This document shows positions 49,865-59,140 of a DNA stretch of 64,000 nt, in pieces (position 1 is the first letter of the stretch; every line of letters begins with the position of its first letter). A program made the position numbers and the translations under genes. The stretch is from Bacillota bacterium. Lineage in GTDB: Bacteria > Bacillota > Clostridia > Christensenellales > SZUA-584. Below the pieces are notes generated by a model, which saw only the letters and a list, made by a program, of their open reading frames with translations, made no database searches and was not told where the DNA came from. The stretch covers positions 79,077 to 143,076 of the forward strand of contig JAEWTW010000019.1 of assembly GCA_023397655.1 (NCBI GenBank), in the 5' to 3' direction.

Positions 49865-49900
49865 AAAAAAAGGCAGCTCCCGCCGCCCCTTGCCTTTTCC
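49865..49900. terminator. Bidirectional terminator
   Basis: AAAAGGCA and TGCCTTTT form an 8-bp stem with a 15-nt loop, between the DUF89 gene (plus) and the zinc-ribbon gene (minus). A-rich and T-rich flanks let it act both ways. Confidence 0.65.
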
Positions 49901-50029
49901 GCTATTCGCAAATCACCTTCTCGGATCACTTAATACAACTCATCCGCTGACTGCATTGCATAATATACGAAAGTTATTCGTCCTGTCGCTTATGGTACGC
50001 TGAACAGCGTGGCTTCCGCGTATTGCGTG

Positions 50030-50524
50030 TCAGCCCAGCTGCGTGCCGCATTCGCCGCAGAATTTGCGTCCCGGCTCACACTTCGCGCCGCACTCCGGAC
50101 AGAATGCGGCCGCGGGCGCACCCAGCTTGGTGCCGCATTCGCGGCAGAACTTGGTGCCCGGTTCGTTCTCCGCTCCGCAGCTTGAACAGGTGCGCTCAAG
50201 CAGCGCCTGCTGCTCCGCCTGCTGCTTTTGTTCCGCCGCCCGCGCGGCCTGCTCCGCCTCCGCCTGTTTGGCATCGATCTGCGTCTGCAAAGCCTCCGCC
50301 TGCGCACACAGCGCGGCGAATTCCGAATACCGCCCGGACTGCCGGTGCGACTCGTACACGTCTCGCCCGATGCGCGCCAGCACCTCGTTCTGCTTGCCCT
50401 GCAGGTCGCTGACCTCACTCTTCAGCAGAAATGCGTTCATCGATTCGTCCTTTTTGGCTTCCTCGCCCATTAACGGCTGCATACCCTTGATGAGCCCGCT
50501 CAGGCCGCTTAAGAAATCATTCAT
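50030..50524 (-). CDS. Coiled-coil protein with two zinc ribbons
   Basis: A 164-residue protein. Residues ~30-110 are a long charged coiled coil (Gln/Ala/Glu-rich, with a AARAAEQKQQAEQQA run) and ~112-160 hold two zinc ribbons, CSSCGAENEPGTKFCRECG and CPECGAKCEPGRKFCGECG, the double-zinc-ribbon type. Such proteins are often adaptors. No enzyme domain or membrane helix. GGAGG precedes the ATG. It is followed on the same strand by nothing close; the DMT transporter gene upstream ends 40 bp before. Function unknown. Confidence 0.75.
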   Translation of the reverse strand: MNDFLSGLSGLIKGMQPLMGEEAKKDESMNAFLLKSEVSDLQGKQNEVLARIGRDVYESHRQSGRYSEFAALCAQAEALQTQIDAKQAEAEQAARAAEQKQQAEQQALLERTCSSCGAENEPGTKFCRECGTKLGAPAAAFCPECGAKCEPGRKFCGECGTQLG

Positions 50525-50564
50525 GGGGGACCTCCTATTATGCTGTTATATGAAAACGTATCCG

Positions 50565-51449
50565 TTAAATATCGATGGCGGCGTTTTCGGGCACGGGAGC
50601 TTCCAGCGCTGCTGCTTCCGACCGGCTGCGACGGACCGAGAGTATATTGTAGACCACGACGGTCACCAGCACGACCGCACCGCCGAAGACTGCAAAAACG
50701 CCGGGCTTCTCGCCCGTGGCCAGCATCACCCACACGGGGCTCAGGAGCGGTTCCAGCGCGGCGATCAGCGATGCCGTTATCGGGGTGGTGGTTTTGATGC
50801 CGATGCTGAAAAGCACATAGGCCAACCCCAGCTGAAACAGACCGAGCGCCGCGATGACCAGCCAGGGCACCGCCTCAAACGTTATACTGGACGCGGCAAA
50901 CGGCGCGCATATCACGATGTTGATCAGATAAGCCAGCAGCACCGCCTGTTCGGGCTTTGCGCCGGGCATCCTGTTTGCAATGAACACGCCCGCAAACGAG
51001 AGTCCGGACAGAACCGCCAATACGTTGCCCAGCAATGCATCGGCCTTCAGCTGATCGAAGAAGAACAGCATCACGCCCGCAAACACGATGCCCACTGCGG
51101 CGATATCCAGCGCTTTGGGACGCTGTCTTAAAAGCAGCGCGGATATTAGTATCACAAATATAGGCGAGGTGTATTGCAGCACAATGGCGTTGGCTGCGGT
51201 CGTCAGCTTGTTCGCGAGCACGAACAGTATCGTCGTGGCTGCCAGCGACAATCCGCCCAGCACCACCGGTTTGGTGAAAGTGATGCGCGGCCTGCGCATG
51301 TAAACAGCCATGACCAAAGCCGCAAATACGGAACGCAAGCCTGCGATGGTCATCGCGTCCCATGGCACCAGCTTGATCAGCAGGCCGCCTGAGCTCCACA
51401 GCACGGCGGTCAGCGCAATCAGCATCGGCCCTTTATATTTCATGTGCAT
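50565..51449 (-). CDS. DMT superfamily (EamA) transporter
   Basis: A 294-residue membrane protein with ten helices in two EamA repeats. The first repeat starts MLIALTAVLWSSGGLLIKLVPWDAMTIAGLRSVFAALVMA with the WSSG motif; the second has PEQAVLLAYLINIVI and LAYVLFSIGIKTTTPITASLIAALEPLLSPVWVMLATGE, the classical EamA ending with the EPxxxPxW element. These export or import amino acids, nucleobases or drugs. The ATG at 51449 has a GGAG ten bases upstream. Substrate unknown. Confidence 0.9.
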   Translation of the reverse strand: MHMKYKGPMLIALTAVLWSSGGLLIKLVPWDAMTIAGLRSVFAALVMAVYMRRPRITFTKPVVLGGLSLAATTILFVLANKLTTAANAIVLQYTSPIFVILISALLLRQRPKALDIAAVGIVFAGVMLFFFDQLKADALLGNVLAVLSGLSFAGVFIANRMPGAKPEQAVLLAYLINIVICAPFAASSITFEAVPWLVIAALGLFQLGLAYVLFSIGIKTTTPITASLIAALEPLLSPVWVMLATGEKPGVFAVFGGAVVLVTVVVYNILSVRRSRSEAAALEAPVPENAAIDI

Positions 51450-51535
51450 TGTTGTTGCAGCTCCATTGAAGCGAATCTAAATCACCGGATCATGATACCA
51501 CACAACAGCACCGGCGGCAACGCCTATGCATGCGT

Positions 51536-52744
51536 TCACTCACCCCCGGCGGGTTCCGGTGCCGACGGCGCTTCTGTGGGTACCGCAGGCGCTTCGGTGG
51601 GTTCCGGCGAAGGCGGCGGCTCGTCCGTATCCGGCGGAGCCGCAGGCGTCGCTTCGGGTTTGGGCGTCTGAGTTTTCCGGGGTTTGTCGTTCCCGCTGTG
51701 GCTCAGTACATAGTTTATGTCGTGCTCCTCGTCGATGCCGATATTGATGCCGAAAACCTGTTTGACGATGTCCGCCTTGCCCCGCTGATCCAGCAGGTAG
51801 AAGTAAACGCCGTAAGCCGTGTGGTATTCGCCGGGCAGCGTGTACTGTCCGATATCCGCCCAATCGTCAAAACCCGCCCCGAACACCGCCAGAGCACATA
51901 TCTGTTCCAGCGTCAGGTTGGTATAAATCATGTCCTTGAGCGACTGGTATATCTGCGGCAGATTCTTGATCTGGCCGCTGTCCGCCAGCTGGCTGAACAC
52001 CGCGATGAGCAGCCGCCGCTGGCGCTCCTGCCTGTCCACATCAGTGCCGTAACCCTTGCGCACGCGCAGATAATCCAGCGCCTGCTGGCTGTCGAGGTGC
52101 TGATACCCCTCGTATATCATACCGTTCGTGCCCTGAAACTCAATATCCACGTCGTAATCCACGCCGCCCATTGCGTCCACCAGCGCCACGAGGCCGTCCA
52201 TGTTCACACCGATGTAATAGGGAACGGGTATACCGCCGAACACGCCGCTGATGGTGTCGCACGCGTTGGCAAAGCCGCTGTCGCTGAGGCCACCGCCGAA
52301 GTACGCCGCCGCGTTCACCTTGTAGAGCTCGCCGGATGCATTGGTGACATGCACATAGCTGTCGCGCGGGGTGGTGATCATGTCCACCTTGCCTGTATTG
52401 AAGTCAATCGTCACCAGCAGCATCGTATCGGTACGAAAGTCCTCCCGCTTGGTGCCGAGGCGCTGCTCGTTGGAGTCCATGCCCATCACGAGTATATTGA
52501 CGCGCCCCTTCATGAAACCCATATCCGGCTGCACCGTCTCCTGTGCCGTTTGTCCGCCCGCGTCCGCCTGCTGCTTCGTCGGCTGCGGCTCCGGCAGCGT
52601 GAAAGCAGCGCCCGGGTTGATGACCGTGCGGTATATAAATATGGACAGCATGACCAGCGCCGCGCCTCCCAAAAGGGCTGCGGCGATAATGATGATGCTT
52701 CGCCTGTTAAACTGCAAATGATTCTTATCTCTGTTTTCGTTCAT
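51536..52744 (-). CDS. LytR-CpsA-Psr (LCP) family cell-wall glycopolymer transferase
   Basis: A 402-residue protein with a short cytoplasmic N terminus, one membrane helix (~14-35), a Pro/Gln-rich linker and an extracellular LCP domain (~70-330): NILVMGMDSNEQRLGTKREDFRTDTMLLVTIDFNTGKVDMITTPRDSYVHV with the conserved Asp and Arg residues that bind the lipid pyrophosphate, and RVRKGYGTDVDRQERQRRLLIAV. It transfers glycopolymers to peptidoglycan. The C terminus is a Pro/Thr/Glu-rich tail, PEPTEAPAVPTEAPSAPEP, as in some clostridial LCP proteins. Confidence 0.88.
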   Translation of the reverse strand: MNENRDKNHLQFNRRSIIIIAAALLGGAALVMLSIFIYRTVINPGAAFTLPEPQPTKQQADAGGQTAQETVQPDMGFMKGRVNILVMGMDSNEQRLGTKREDFRTDTMLLVTIDFNTGKVDMITTPRDSYVHVTNASGELYKVNAAAYFGGGLSDSGFANACDTISGVFGGIPVPYYIGVNMDGLVALVDAMGGVDYDVDIEFQGTNGMIYEGYQHLDSQQALDYLRVRKGYGTDVDRQERQRRLLIAVFSQLADSGQIKNLPQIYQSLKDMIYTNLTLEQICALAVFGAGFDDWADIGQYTLPGEYHTAYGVYFYLLDQRGKADIVKQVFGINIGIDEEHDINYVLSHSGNDKPRKTQTPKPEATPAAPPDTDEPPPSPEPTEAPAVPTEAPSAPEPAGGE

Positions 52745-52893
52745 ATCGTCTTTTAAGTCTTATGCCTTTTCTCTAAAATCTCAGCGCACATTATATCACA
52801 CACATTCCAAGTCAAGCACATTGATCATATAATGTTTCCATTTTTATAATATTTTTAACCAAACCACGCGCGGTGAAACGGTGTCACTGTAAC

Positions 52894-52921
52894 AAAAAAG
52901 CAGCCCTGCTGTGCGGGCTGC
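52894..52921 (-). terminator. Terminator of the XylF-like lipoprotein gene
   Basis: On the minus strand GCAGCCC/GGGCTGC forms a 7-bp stem followed by TTTTTTG. It closes the sensor operon. Confidence 0.75.
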
Positions 52922-52943
52922 CTGTTCCGTCAAAGAATTTTGA

Positions 52944-53984
52944 TTACTGAGGCCATTGGCTCTGCGGCACGTTCATATACACCTGCTCCGTGGTATAAAA
53001 TCCGTCCTTGATCACCGTGTCCACAATGTTGTCTATCGTCACCGGGATCGGTTCATAAATGATATACGGGATATCATATGTGCCGTCGTTGATGGTCTGC
53101 GTGCTGCCGATGTCCTCATCCAGCGCCATCTTCACCGCGATCTGTGCCGCGCCTTCGGCCAGCATGCTGATGGGCTTATACACCGTCATGTGCTGCGTGC
53201 CCTCCACAATGCGCTGGCAGGCCGCAAGCTCCGCGTCCTGTCCGGTCACATACACCGTGCCGGCGAGCCGGCTCTCGCTCAGGGCGTTCACCGCGCCTTC
53301 AGCCAGCCGGTCGTCTCCCGCCAGTATCGCGTCGATCCGGACGCCCTGCGTGATCAGGTCGTCCACGAACGCATACGCCGCTTCGTCCCGCCAAGCCTCG
53401 ATCCATGTTTCACCCACGATCCTCACTGCCCCGCTGTCCACCAGCGGCTGGAGTACGTCCTTGTACCCGTCGTTGATCATGAAACAGTTGTTGTCGGTGG
53501 CCGGGCCGTTCAGTATCAGGTAGTTGCCGCTAGGCACCGCTTTTATCGCCGTATCCGCCATCAGATAACCCACCTTGTAGTTATCGAACGAGATGTACAG
53601 GTCGGCTTTGGCGTTGGTGATCAGCCGGTCATACGCGATTACCTTGACATTGTTGGTATGCGCATATTTGATCAGGTCGCCCAGCGTGTCCTTGTCGTAT
53701 GCCACGATGACCAGCACGTCCACGCCGCTATCCACCATGTCCATACCGATTTCCGTTTGGCGCGAGCTGTCTTCATAGGCGTTCTGCACGATCACATCCG
53801 CGCCCAGTTCCTCGGCCTTGGCCACGAATATGTCGCGGTCGCGCAGCCACCGTTCCACCGTCATGGATTCGGAAATAAAGCCGATGATGACTTTGCCGTC
53901 GTCATTTTTGTACACCTGTTTCGCCTGACACCCGGTCAGAAGAACTAAAACCACCACCAGAAGGAATATCACAAGTTTCTTCAT
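52944..53984 (-). CDS. Sugar-binding lipoprotein (D-xylose-binding type)
   Basis: A 346-residue periplasmic-binding protein of the pentose type. The signal MKKLVIFLLVVVLVLLTGC ends with the lipobox LLTGC. The mature part has GFISESMTVERWLRDRDIF, DVLVIVAYDKDTLGDLIKYA, VIAYDRLITNAKADLYISFDNY and ALSESRLAGTVYVTGQDAELAACQRIVEGTQHMTVYKPI, matching XylF/ChvE-like binding proteins. GGAGG precedes the ATG at 53984. It is the last gene of the sensor operon, after the response regulator. It may supply ligand to the sensor or a transporter lacking its own binding protein here. Confidence 0.85.
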   Translation of the reverse strand: MKKLVIFLLVVVLVLLTGCQAKQVYKNDDGKVIIGFISESMTVERWLRDRDIFVAKAEELGADVIVQNAYEDSSRQTEIGMDMVDSGVDVLVIVAYDKDTLGDLIKYAHTNNVKVIAYDRLITNAKADLYISFDNYKVGYLMADTAIKAVPSGNYLILNGPATDNNCFMINDGYKDVLQPLVDSGAVRIVGETWIEAWRDEAAYAFVDDLITQGVRIDAILAGDDRLAEGAVNALSESRLAGTVYVTGQDAELAACQRIVEGTQHMTVYKPISMLAEGAAQIAVKMALDEDIGSTQTINDGTYDIPYIIYEPIPVTIDNIVDTVIKDGFYTTEQVYMNVPQSQWPQ

Positions 53985-54001
53985 TGGAACCTCCATAAGG
54001 C

Positions 54002-55573
54002 TTAAATTTGCTTTTGGTAGGCCGATGGGGATACGCCTTCAAACTTCTTGAATAGCCTGCTGAAATAGTTGGGGTCACTGTATCCCGACATATAGCAGAT
54101 CTCTTTAATTGAATACTCACCTCTTTCCATCAGGCGCTTCGCGTTTTCTATGCGAACGGAGGTCAGCTTCTCAATGAAGTTGACGCCCATCTCCTGCTTG
54201 TAAAGCCGGCAGAAGTACTGCGGACTGATGTAGAGCTCCTTGGATATCTCATCGAGCGTCAGGTCTTGCCGAAAACGCTCGGCGATGATCCTGTTGGCTT
54301 TTTCCACGATGATGCCGATCGTCTTTTGCTTGGACCGGCTGATGTTCCGGGCGATAGCGCCTATCCTGTCGATCATCGTCTGTTCGAACTCCTGCCGTGT
54401 CGTACACGCCAGCAACTGCGTCAGATAATCGGAATACCCTGCGGATTCCTCCTCCACGCCGTTCTCTATCGCCAAACGGTGCGCCACCACCATCATCTCG
54501 ATCAGGCGGTTGCGCACGCCTTCCTGCTCCATAAGGTGTTCGTAGCGACCGAAAATACCTGTTAATATGCCGATGCAGGCGGGCGCGTCGCCCTTCTCCA
54601 GCGCCTTGAACAGTCGGTTTTCCTCTGGGACCAGCTCCGCGCCTGAGTTCGCGCTGAGCGGCGCCACGTCGTCGATGTGGATGATCCTTTCACCCTCCGC
54701 GTGGTTCAGCGCCCGCAGCGCCTCCTGATATGAGATCATGATATCGCGGTCGCCGCGCACGCGCCCGATACCCGCCTTGAAGTCCAGCTCGTACTTGTAT
54801 TCCAGCCTTGATATGATGTCTTCCAGAAAGCCGACGGCCTGCACGCGCTGCTGGTAGTCATCATCAATGCTCTGCGCGACATACACCACCACGCGGTCCA
54901 GCATCACCGGCCCCACGATGCACTTGCTCTTGTGCTTCAAGCTGTCGCGGAAGAACGTATAAAACTTCTGGTTCTGCACGCTTTCCCCCAGCACGCCGCC
55001 GCTGCCCGGAGCCCCGGAGCCAAATGTTAGTATGAATATATAGCCCGCTTCACTGCGGATGTCGAACAGCTCCTTGTAATGGCCGATATCCGCCTGCTGC
55101 GACAGCATCAGCGAATAGATGAAGCTGTTTTCCAGCACCGAAAGCATCTTGTCCAGCTTCTCGCGCGTCTCCAGCTCCTGATCGTATTTGCGGCGTTCCT
55201 CATCCAGCTCACGAACGATGCGCTCCAGCGTCTCCACCAACCGCACGCGGTTCACCGGCTTTGTGAGGTATTCGCACGCCCCCAGCTCCACGGCTTGCTG
55301 CGCAAACTCGAAGTATTCGTACACCGATACGATGACGAACTTGATATTGTTGTGTATCTTTTTGATTTCCTTGACGGCTTCCAGCCCGTTGATGCCCGGC
55401 ATGCGGATATCCGTGAGTATGATATCCGGCCGCTGCTGGCGCACCTTGTCTATGGCCTCGCGTCCCGAACGGGCAGACATCGTCACCTGTATGTTGGAGA
55501 ATTCATTCTCCACGATGTGCTTGACCGATTCGATAACGATCTGCTCGTCGTCGCAAACCATCAGACTGTACAT
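54002..55573 (-). CDS. AraC-type response regulator (YesN-like)
   Basis: A 523-residue response regulator. Residues 1-120 are the receiver domain: DDE at ~8-10, the phosphoacceptor Asp55 in LTDIRMPGINGLEAV, and Lys in EYLTKPVNRV. A long middle region follows (~130-410), then an AraC helix-turn-helix (~420-520; LTLDEISKELYISPQYFCRLYKQEMGVNFIEKLT and ICYMSGYSDPNYFSRLFKKFEGVSPSAYQ). This is the YesN layout, partner of the histidine kinase gene upstream. It likely activates sugar transport genes, either in this window (59141-63229) or elsewhere. Confidence 0.92.
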   Translation of the reverse strand: MYSLMVCDDEQIVIESVKHIVENEFSNIQVTMSARSGREAIDKVRQQRPDIILTDIRMPGINGLEAVKEIKKIHNNIKFVIVSVYEYFEFAQQAVELGACEYLTKPVNRVRLVETLERIVRELDEERRKYDQELETREKLDKMLSVLENSFIYSLMLSQQADIGHYKELFDIRSEAGYIFILTFGSGAPGSGGVLGESVQNQKFYTFFRDSLKHKSKCIVGPVMLDRVVVYVAQSIDDDYQQRVQAVGFLEDIISRLEYKYELDFKAGIGRVRGDRDIMISYQEALRALNHAEGERIIHIDDVAPLSANSGAELVPEENRLFKALEKGDAPACIGILTGIFGRYEHLMEQEGVRNRLIEMMVVAHRLAIENGVEEESAGYSDYLTQLLACTTRQEFEQTMIDRIGAIARNISRSKQKTIGIIVEKANRIIAERFRQDLTLDEISKELYISPQYFCRLYKQEMGVNFIEKLTSVRIENAKRLMERGEYSIKEICYMSGYSDPNYFSRLFKKFEGVSPSAYQKQI

Positions 55574-55874
55574 ACATCCTCCTTTATCGGATTGGCGTAA
55601 AACCTTCGGTTTCCCGCCAGTTTTCCGGCTTTATCCGCTGCGCCTCGTTCCGCGTGCTGCGCACGCGAAACTTCGCAAAGCCGCAAGGTGTGGGCTGCGC
55701 GGGCAAAGCCCGACTTGCCCACTCAAATTATTCGTTCGTACAACGTTGGCGGTGGTGTGCGCCCCCGATTCTTAGAATCGCCTTTCCCCGGCGAATCCTC
55801 ATCCCCAAAAGCTGCGCTTTCCGGGATTCTCGATGCCGACTGAACGGGGAATGTTGTTACTATTTACTTTTATC
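55574..55874. other. 301-bp spacer between response regulator and kinase genes
   Basis: Contains the third copy of the ~140-bp repeat (55577-55720) and further palindromic DNA (CGATTCT-T-AGAATCG at 55766-55780). No gene is supported. The gap is unusual because kinase and regulator genes in such operons normally abut. Confidence 0.6.
55577..55720. repeat. Third copy of the ~140-bp structured repeat
   Basis: Reads TCCTCCTTTATCGGATTGG at its left end and ACTTGCCCACTCA at its right, diverged from the pair at 45997-46279 but with the same order of inverted repeats (GGCTTTATCC-type left, CAAAGCC right, GCGGGCAAAGCCCG). Its CCTCCTT end is the ribosome site of the response-regulator gene at 55573. 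Confidence 0.75.
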
Positions 55875-57407
55875 TCAATTATCATCAGCAGGCGAAACCG
55901 AGCTGGTGCGGTTGGGCAATTTCAGCGTCACGCGCGTGCCGTGCCCGGGCCGGCTGTCGATGTCGATCACGTCCTCATCGCCGAAGAACAGCCGCAGCCG
56001 CTGCACGACGTTGTGCACGCCTATGCCCGTGGTGTGCCCCGTCTTTTCGCTCTCAAACGTGTGGCCGCGCAGTATCTTGAGTCGTGTCTCCTCGCTCATG
56101 CCCACGCCGTTGTCCTCAATCACCACATGAGCCCACCCGGGCGGCCCCTGCTCCAGCGATATCGTGATGTCGCCGCCCTGCTCCAAGTTGCCCACACCGT
56201 GTATCGCAGCATTTTCCACCAGCGGCTGTATGATCAGCGGCGGCACATCGATATCCAGCAGACTGCAGTCGATGTTGTACGCGAACCGGATGATGTCGCC
56301 AAAGCGGACAAAGAACAGGTTGCCGTAAGCACGTACGGTGTCGATCTCTTCCTTTATCTTCACCTTGCGCGACAGGCTCTTGACGTTATACCGGAATATG
56401 CGCGCGATGTCGTCCAGAAAACCGGAGGTGCGCTCCGCCCCTTCCAGCATCGCCAGCTGCACGCCCGCGTTCAGCGTGTTGAACAGAAAATGCGGGTTGA
56501 TCTGCATCTGCAGCGCCTTAATCTCCGCGTCCACCAGCAGCGACTGTATCTTCAGGTTTTCGATCTGCTGCTCCAATAGCTGGGACTCGGTGTCCGCCTT
56601 GTCGTGCAGCGCCGTGATATAATCGCGGATGCTGTGCTTCATGCCGTTAAACGCGTCCGCCGTCACCGCCAGCTCGTCCTGCGAGTGCACGATGATGTCG
56701 TCGGCGTTGAAGTTGCCGCGCGATATCGCCTCCGCCGAATGCGCCAGCTTTTCGATAGGCCCTGTCATGCCCACCGTGAGGTGCGATATCACCAGTATGT
56801 TGAGCCCCACCACCGAAAGTATCAGCACGATGTTGGTAAAGCTCATCTTGGTCAGGTCTTCCGCCATGCCGATATACTGCGCGGTATTGATGCTCACCTT
56901 GGAAAGGTTCAGACGGTCGGCATACGTATGGATATACGATGCGATCTGATTCGCTTCCCCATAACGCGCGATATACTCGTCCGCATCGCTGAAGCGTTTG
57001 GCCTCCACCGCTGCATCCGTCTGTCTCAGATACGAATCCACCATATAGACGATATCCTTGTATATCAGGTCGTCCTCACTGTAAACGCCCTGAGACGCGT
57101 CGAACATCGTCTGCGCCCGTTCCCGGAACGCGTCCCGCTGGCGGTAATAGTTCAGCAGGCTGTCCGAGTTGTCCGTCATCAGGTAGTTGGTCAGATACGT
57201 GTCCAGCTGCTCCATGTTGCCCATGAACTCTTCGATCTGGACGTTGGCTGAAAACATATCGTCCATCTTCTCGATCAGGTTGCGCGACGTGATGAGAATG
57301 AATATACTGGTCAGACTCATCAGTATCGTTGTGAACACAAACACAGCCGTCATTCTTGTTTTGATGCTCCGGAACAGCTTCCGGCGGTTTTGCAGTTTCT
57401 TCATCAT
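55875..57407 (-). CDS. Sensor histidine kinase (YesM/LytS-like)
   Basis: A 510-residue membrane kinase. A first membrane helix (~18-38), an extracellular all-helical sensor domain (~40-185), a second helix (~185-210), a HAMP-type region, then the kinase with the phosphoacceptor His in QMQINPHFLFNTLNAGVQ and an ATP-binding part with ENAAIHGVGNLEQGGD and VIEDNGVGMSEE. This is the YesM family (His_kinase/HATPase type). ATG at 57407 overlaps the stop of the upstream anchored sensor gene by one base. It signals to the YesN-like regulator. Confidence 0.92.
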   Translation of the reverse strand: MMKKLQNRRKLFRSIKTRMTAVFVFTTILMSLTSIFILITSRNLIEKMDDMFSANVQIEEFMGNMEQLDTYLTNYLMTDNSDSLLNYYRQRDAFRERAQTMFDASQGVYSEDDLIYKDIVYMVDSYLRQTDAAVEAKRFSDADEYIARYGEANQIASYIHTYADRLNLSKVSINTAQYIGMAEDLTKMSFTNIVLILSVVGLNILVISHLTVGMTGPIEKLAHSAEAISRGNFNADDIIVHSQDELAVTADAFNGMKHSIRDYITALHDKADTESQLLEQQIENLKIQSLLVDAEIKALQMQINPHFLFNTLNAGVQLAMLEGAERTSGFLDDIARIFRYNVKSLSRKVKIKEEIDTVRAYGNLFFVRFGDIIRFAYNIDCSLLDIDVPPLIIQPLVENAAIHGVGNLEQGGDITISLEQGPPGWAHVVIEDNGVGMSEETRLKILRGHTFESEKTGHTTGIGVHNVVQRLRLFFGDEDVIDIDSRPGHGTRVTLKLPNRTSSVSPADDN

Positions 57408-58414
57408 CAATGCTTCTCGTATGTCGATATATTTACGATGGTATAGCTCTTGGCATTCACGTCCACATAACTGGACTTGAACGTATCGCCCATGCTCTCA
57501 TAGAGCGTCGCCACGCTTCGGTAACCCGCTCCGTAACCGTTGCGGTCCACCGTTCCGGCGATAACGCCCTTCTCTATGTAGTTGGCGATCTCATCGTTGA
57601 TGTCGGTACCCACGATTTTCACCTTGCCCACGAGGTTGCGCTCTATGATGACGTGCGCCGCTGCCACCGTATCCTTTGAGTTGGTGCAAAGCAGCACGTC
57701 GATGTTCGGATGCTCCGTCAGTATGTTGCGGATCAGATCCTCCGCGCCCAGCAGGTCGTTGCTGCGGTACAGCAGACTCACGATGTTGATCAGCACGCTC
57801 TTGAGGCCATTCATCATGATGTCGTTTTGAGATGTGGACACAGTATTCAGCTCGTCGTCATCCTCGCTGGAAAGTATCACCGCGAGGTTCGGCGGCGCCG
57901 CGTTCCCGCCCGCCTGCGCGATCAGCCGGGCCGCTTCCACGCCGTACTCATAATAGTTGGTGCCCACGTATGAAAGACGGTCGGAGTTGATGGCCTCGAA
58001 CTCACCGACCACGATATTGATGCCCTGCGCCGTCGCATCGTTGATCGCCGCTTTGTACTCCTCAGTGTTCTCCCCCGCCACGATGATGCCGTCCAGCTGG
58101 GACTTGTTGGCGATGTTGATGTACTCAACGATCTGGTTGTTGCGGTCCGGCTCCGTGACGGGATTGAATTCGATGGCGACGTCCAGCACCTTACACGCCT
58201 CGAACGCGCCCTTCTTAAAGTCCTGCCAGTATATATCATCCTCAGCGTTCAGTATCAGCGAAAAATGATACTTCGGGGTGTCGTCCCGCATCATATAGGC
58301 TGACTCCCGCGTGTAAATGTCGTTAACGCTCGTGAAATAATAGAGCGACCCAACCGCAGAGGCGACGATGATGATCAGCAGCAGACCAAATGTGATCTTA
58401 TATACCCATTTCAT
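57407..58414 (-). CDS. Membrane-anchored sugar-binding sensor protein (XylFII-like)
   Basis: A 335-residue protein with one N-terminal membrane helix (~7-27) and an extracellular periplasmic-binding domain: KYHFSLILNAEDDIYWQDFKKG, QLDGIIVAGENTEEYKAAINDA, SYVGTNYYEYGVEAARLIAQ and IVGTDINDEIANYIEKG. No cytoplasmic part, so it cannot signal alone. In Clostridium beijerinckii a membrane-anchored xylose-binding protein (XylFII) pairs with a LytS-type kinase and YesN to control xylose transport; the same gene order is seen here, so it is probably the sugar-sensing subunit of the kinase at 55875. Confidence 0.8.
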   Translation of the reverse strand: MKWVYKITFGLLLIIIVASAVGSLYYFTSVNDIYTRESAYMMRDDTPKYHFSLILNAEDDIYWQDFKKGAFEACKVLDVAIEFNPVTEPDRNNQIVEYINIANKSQLDGIIVAGENTEEYKAAINDATAQGINIVVGEFEAINSDRLSYVGTNYYEYGVEAARLIAQAGGNAAPPNLAVILSSEDDDELNTVSTSQNDIMMNGLKSVLINIVSLLYRSNDLLGAEDLIRNILTEHPNIDVLLCTNSKDTVAAAHVIIERNLVGKVKIVGTDINDEIANYIEKGVIAGTVDRNGYGAGYRSVATLYESMGDTFKSSYVDVNAKSYTIVNISTYEKH

Positions 58415-58955
58415 CCTTCATTTCCTTAATGATCCGGCTTATGTCAAATGAGCTTCTGACTGCAGCACACAGTATGGAATCGTACATTTCCCGTTCAAAC
58501 AGGCCGGAACCGTACAACGGCGTCCCGGTGCACAGCAGGTTGCCCAGTTCCTGCAGTGTTTTGCCGGGGCCTATGCCTACCGCCACATCGTATTCGAGCA
58601 GCGCGGACAGCGTATTTTCATCCGGCACAGTCCCTTTCGCAAGGCTGATCAAAAAAAGATTTTCCTTCGCCTTGTTTTTCTTCGGCGTATAGCTGATACC
58701 AAACAGCCGCTGCTGGTTGGCAGCGATGGGCAGCACAAGCGGCTCCACCCCTCCGCTTATCAATGCGTTCATCAGGTCTTCCACCGAGGTGTCTGTTATG
58801 CGCTGGTTGGTATCCACCATCAGCACCGCATCAAGCTGCGTATCCGCGAGCACTTTTTGCCAAAGACGCAACCGAAATCTCTTCATGTCGGTTATAGCGA
58901 AATATTCCACCGACATTTCACCTGTCTGCCGGTTCAATCGTGTTTTTATTTTCAT
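58398..58955 (-). CDS. Protein of unknown function, upstream of the sensor operon
   Basis: A 185-residue soluble protein, MKIKTRLNRQTGEMSVEYF at the start. It overlaps the start of the anchored sensor by 17 bp, so the two are translationally coupled. It has alternating beta-strands and helices (LDAVLMVDTNQRITDTSV; LVLPIAANQQRLFG; LEYDVAVGIGPGKTLQEL), which resembles half of a type I periplasmic-binding or Rossmann fold, but I do not recognise it and no membrane segment is present. It could be a partner of the sensor or a ligand-metabolism enzyme. Confidence 0.5.
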   Translation of the reverse strand: MKIKTRLNRQTGEMSVEYFAITDMKRFRLRLWQKVLADTQLDAVLMVDTNQRITDTSVEDLMNALISGGVEPLVLPIAANQQRLFGISYTPKKNKAKENLFLISLAKGTVPDENTLSALLEYDVAVGIGPGKTLQELGNLLCTGTPLYGSGLFEREMYDSILCAAVRSSFDISRIIKEMKDEMGI

Positions 58956-59089
58956 TGAACGACCTCGCTTCTGACTGATAGTATTTCCATTATATCATAA
59001 TGCCGTTCAAACCGATAGAACATATATCCCCCTATTCACGCAACAAGCCTGAAGGCTGAGCGGCAGGCCGCAGAGCCTCAGGCTGTTGT

Positions 59090-59117
59090 CTTCCCGGGCG
59101 GCTGAATACCCGGGAAG
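59090..59117. terminator. Hairpin after the ABC permease gene
   Basis: CTTCCCGGG (59090-59098) and CCCGGGAAG (59109-59117) form a 9-bp perfect stem without a T tract. It probably stabilises or ends the transporter mRNA. Confidence 0.5.
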
Positions 59118-59140
59118 GACGATGGAGGAATGAAAAGAAG

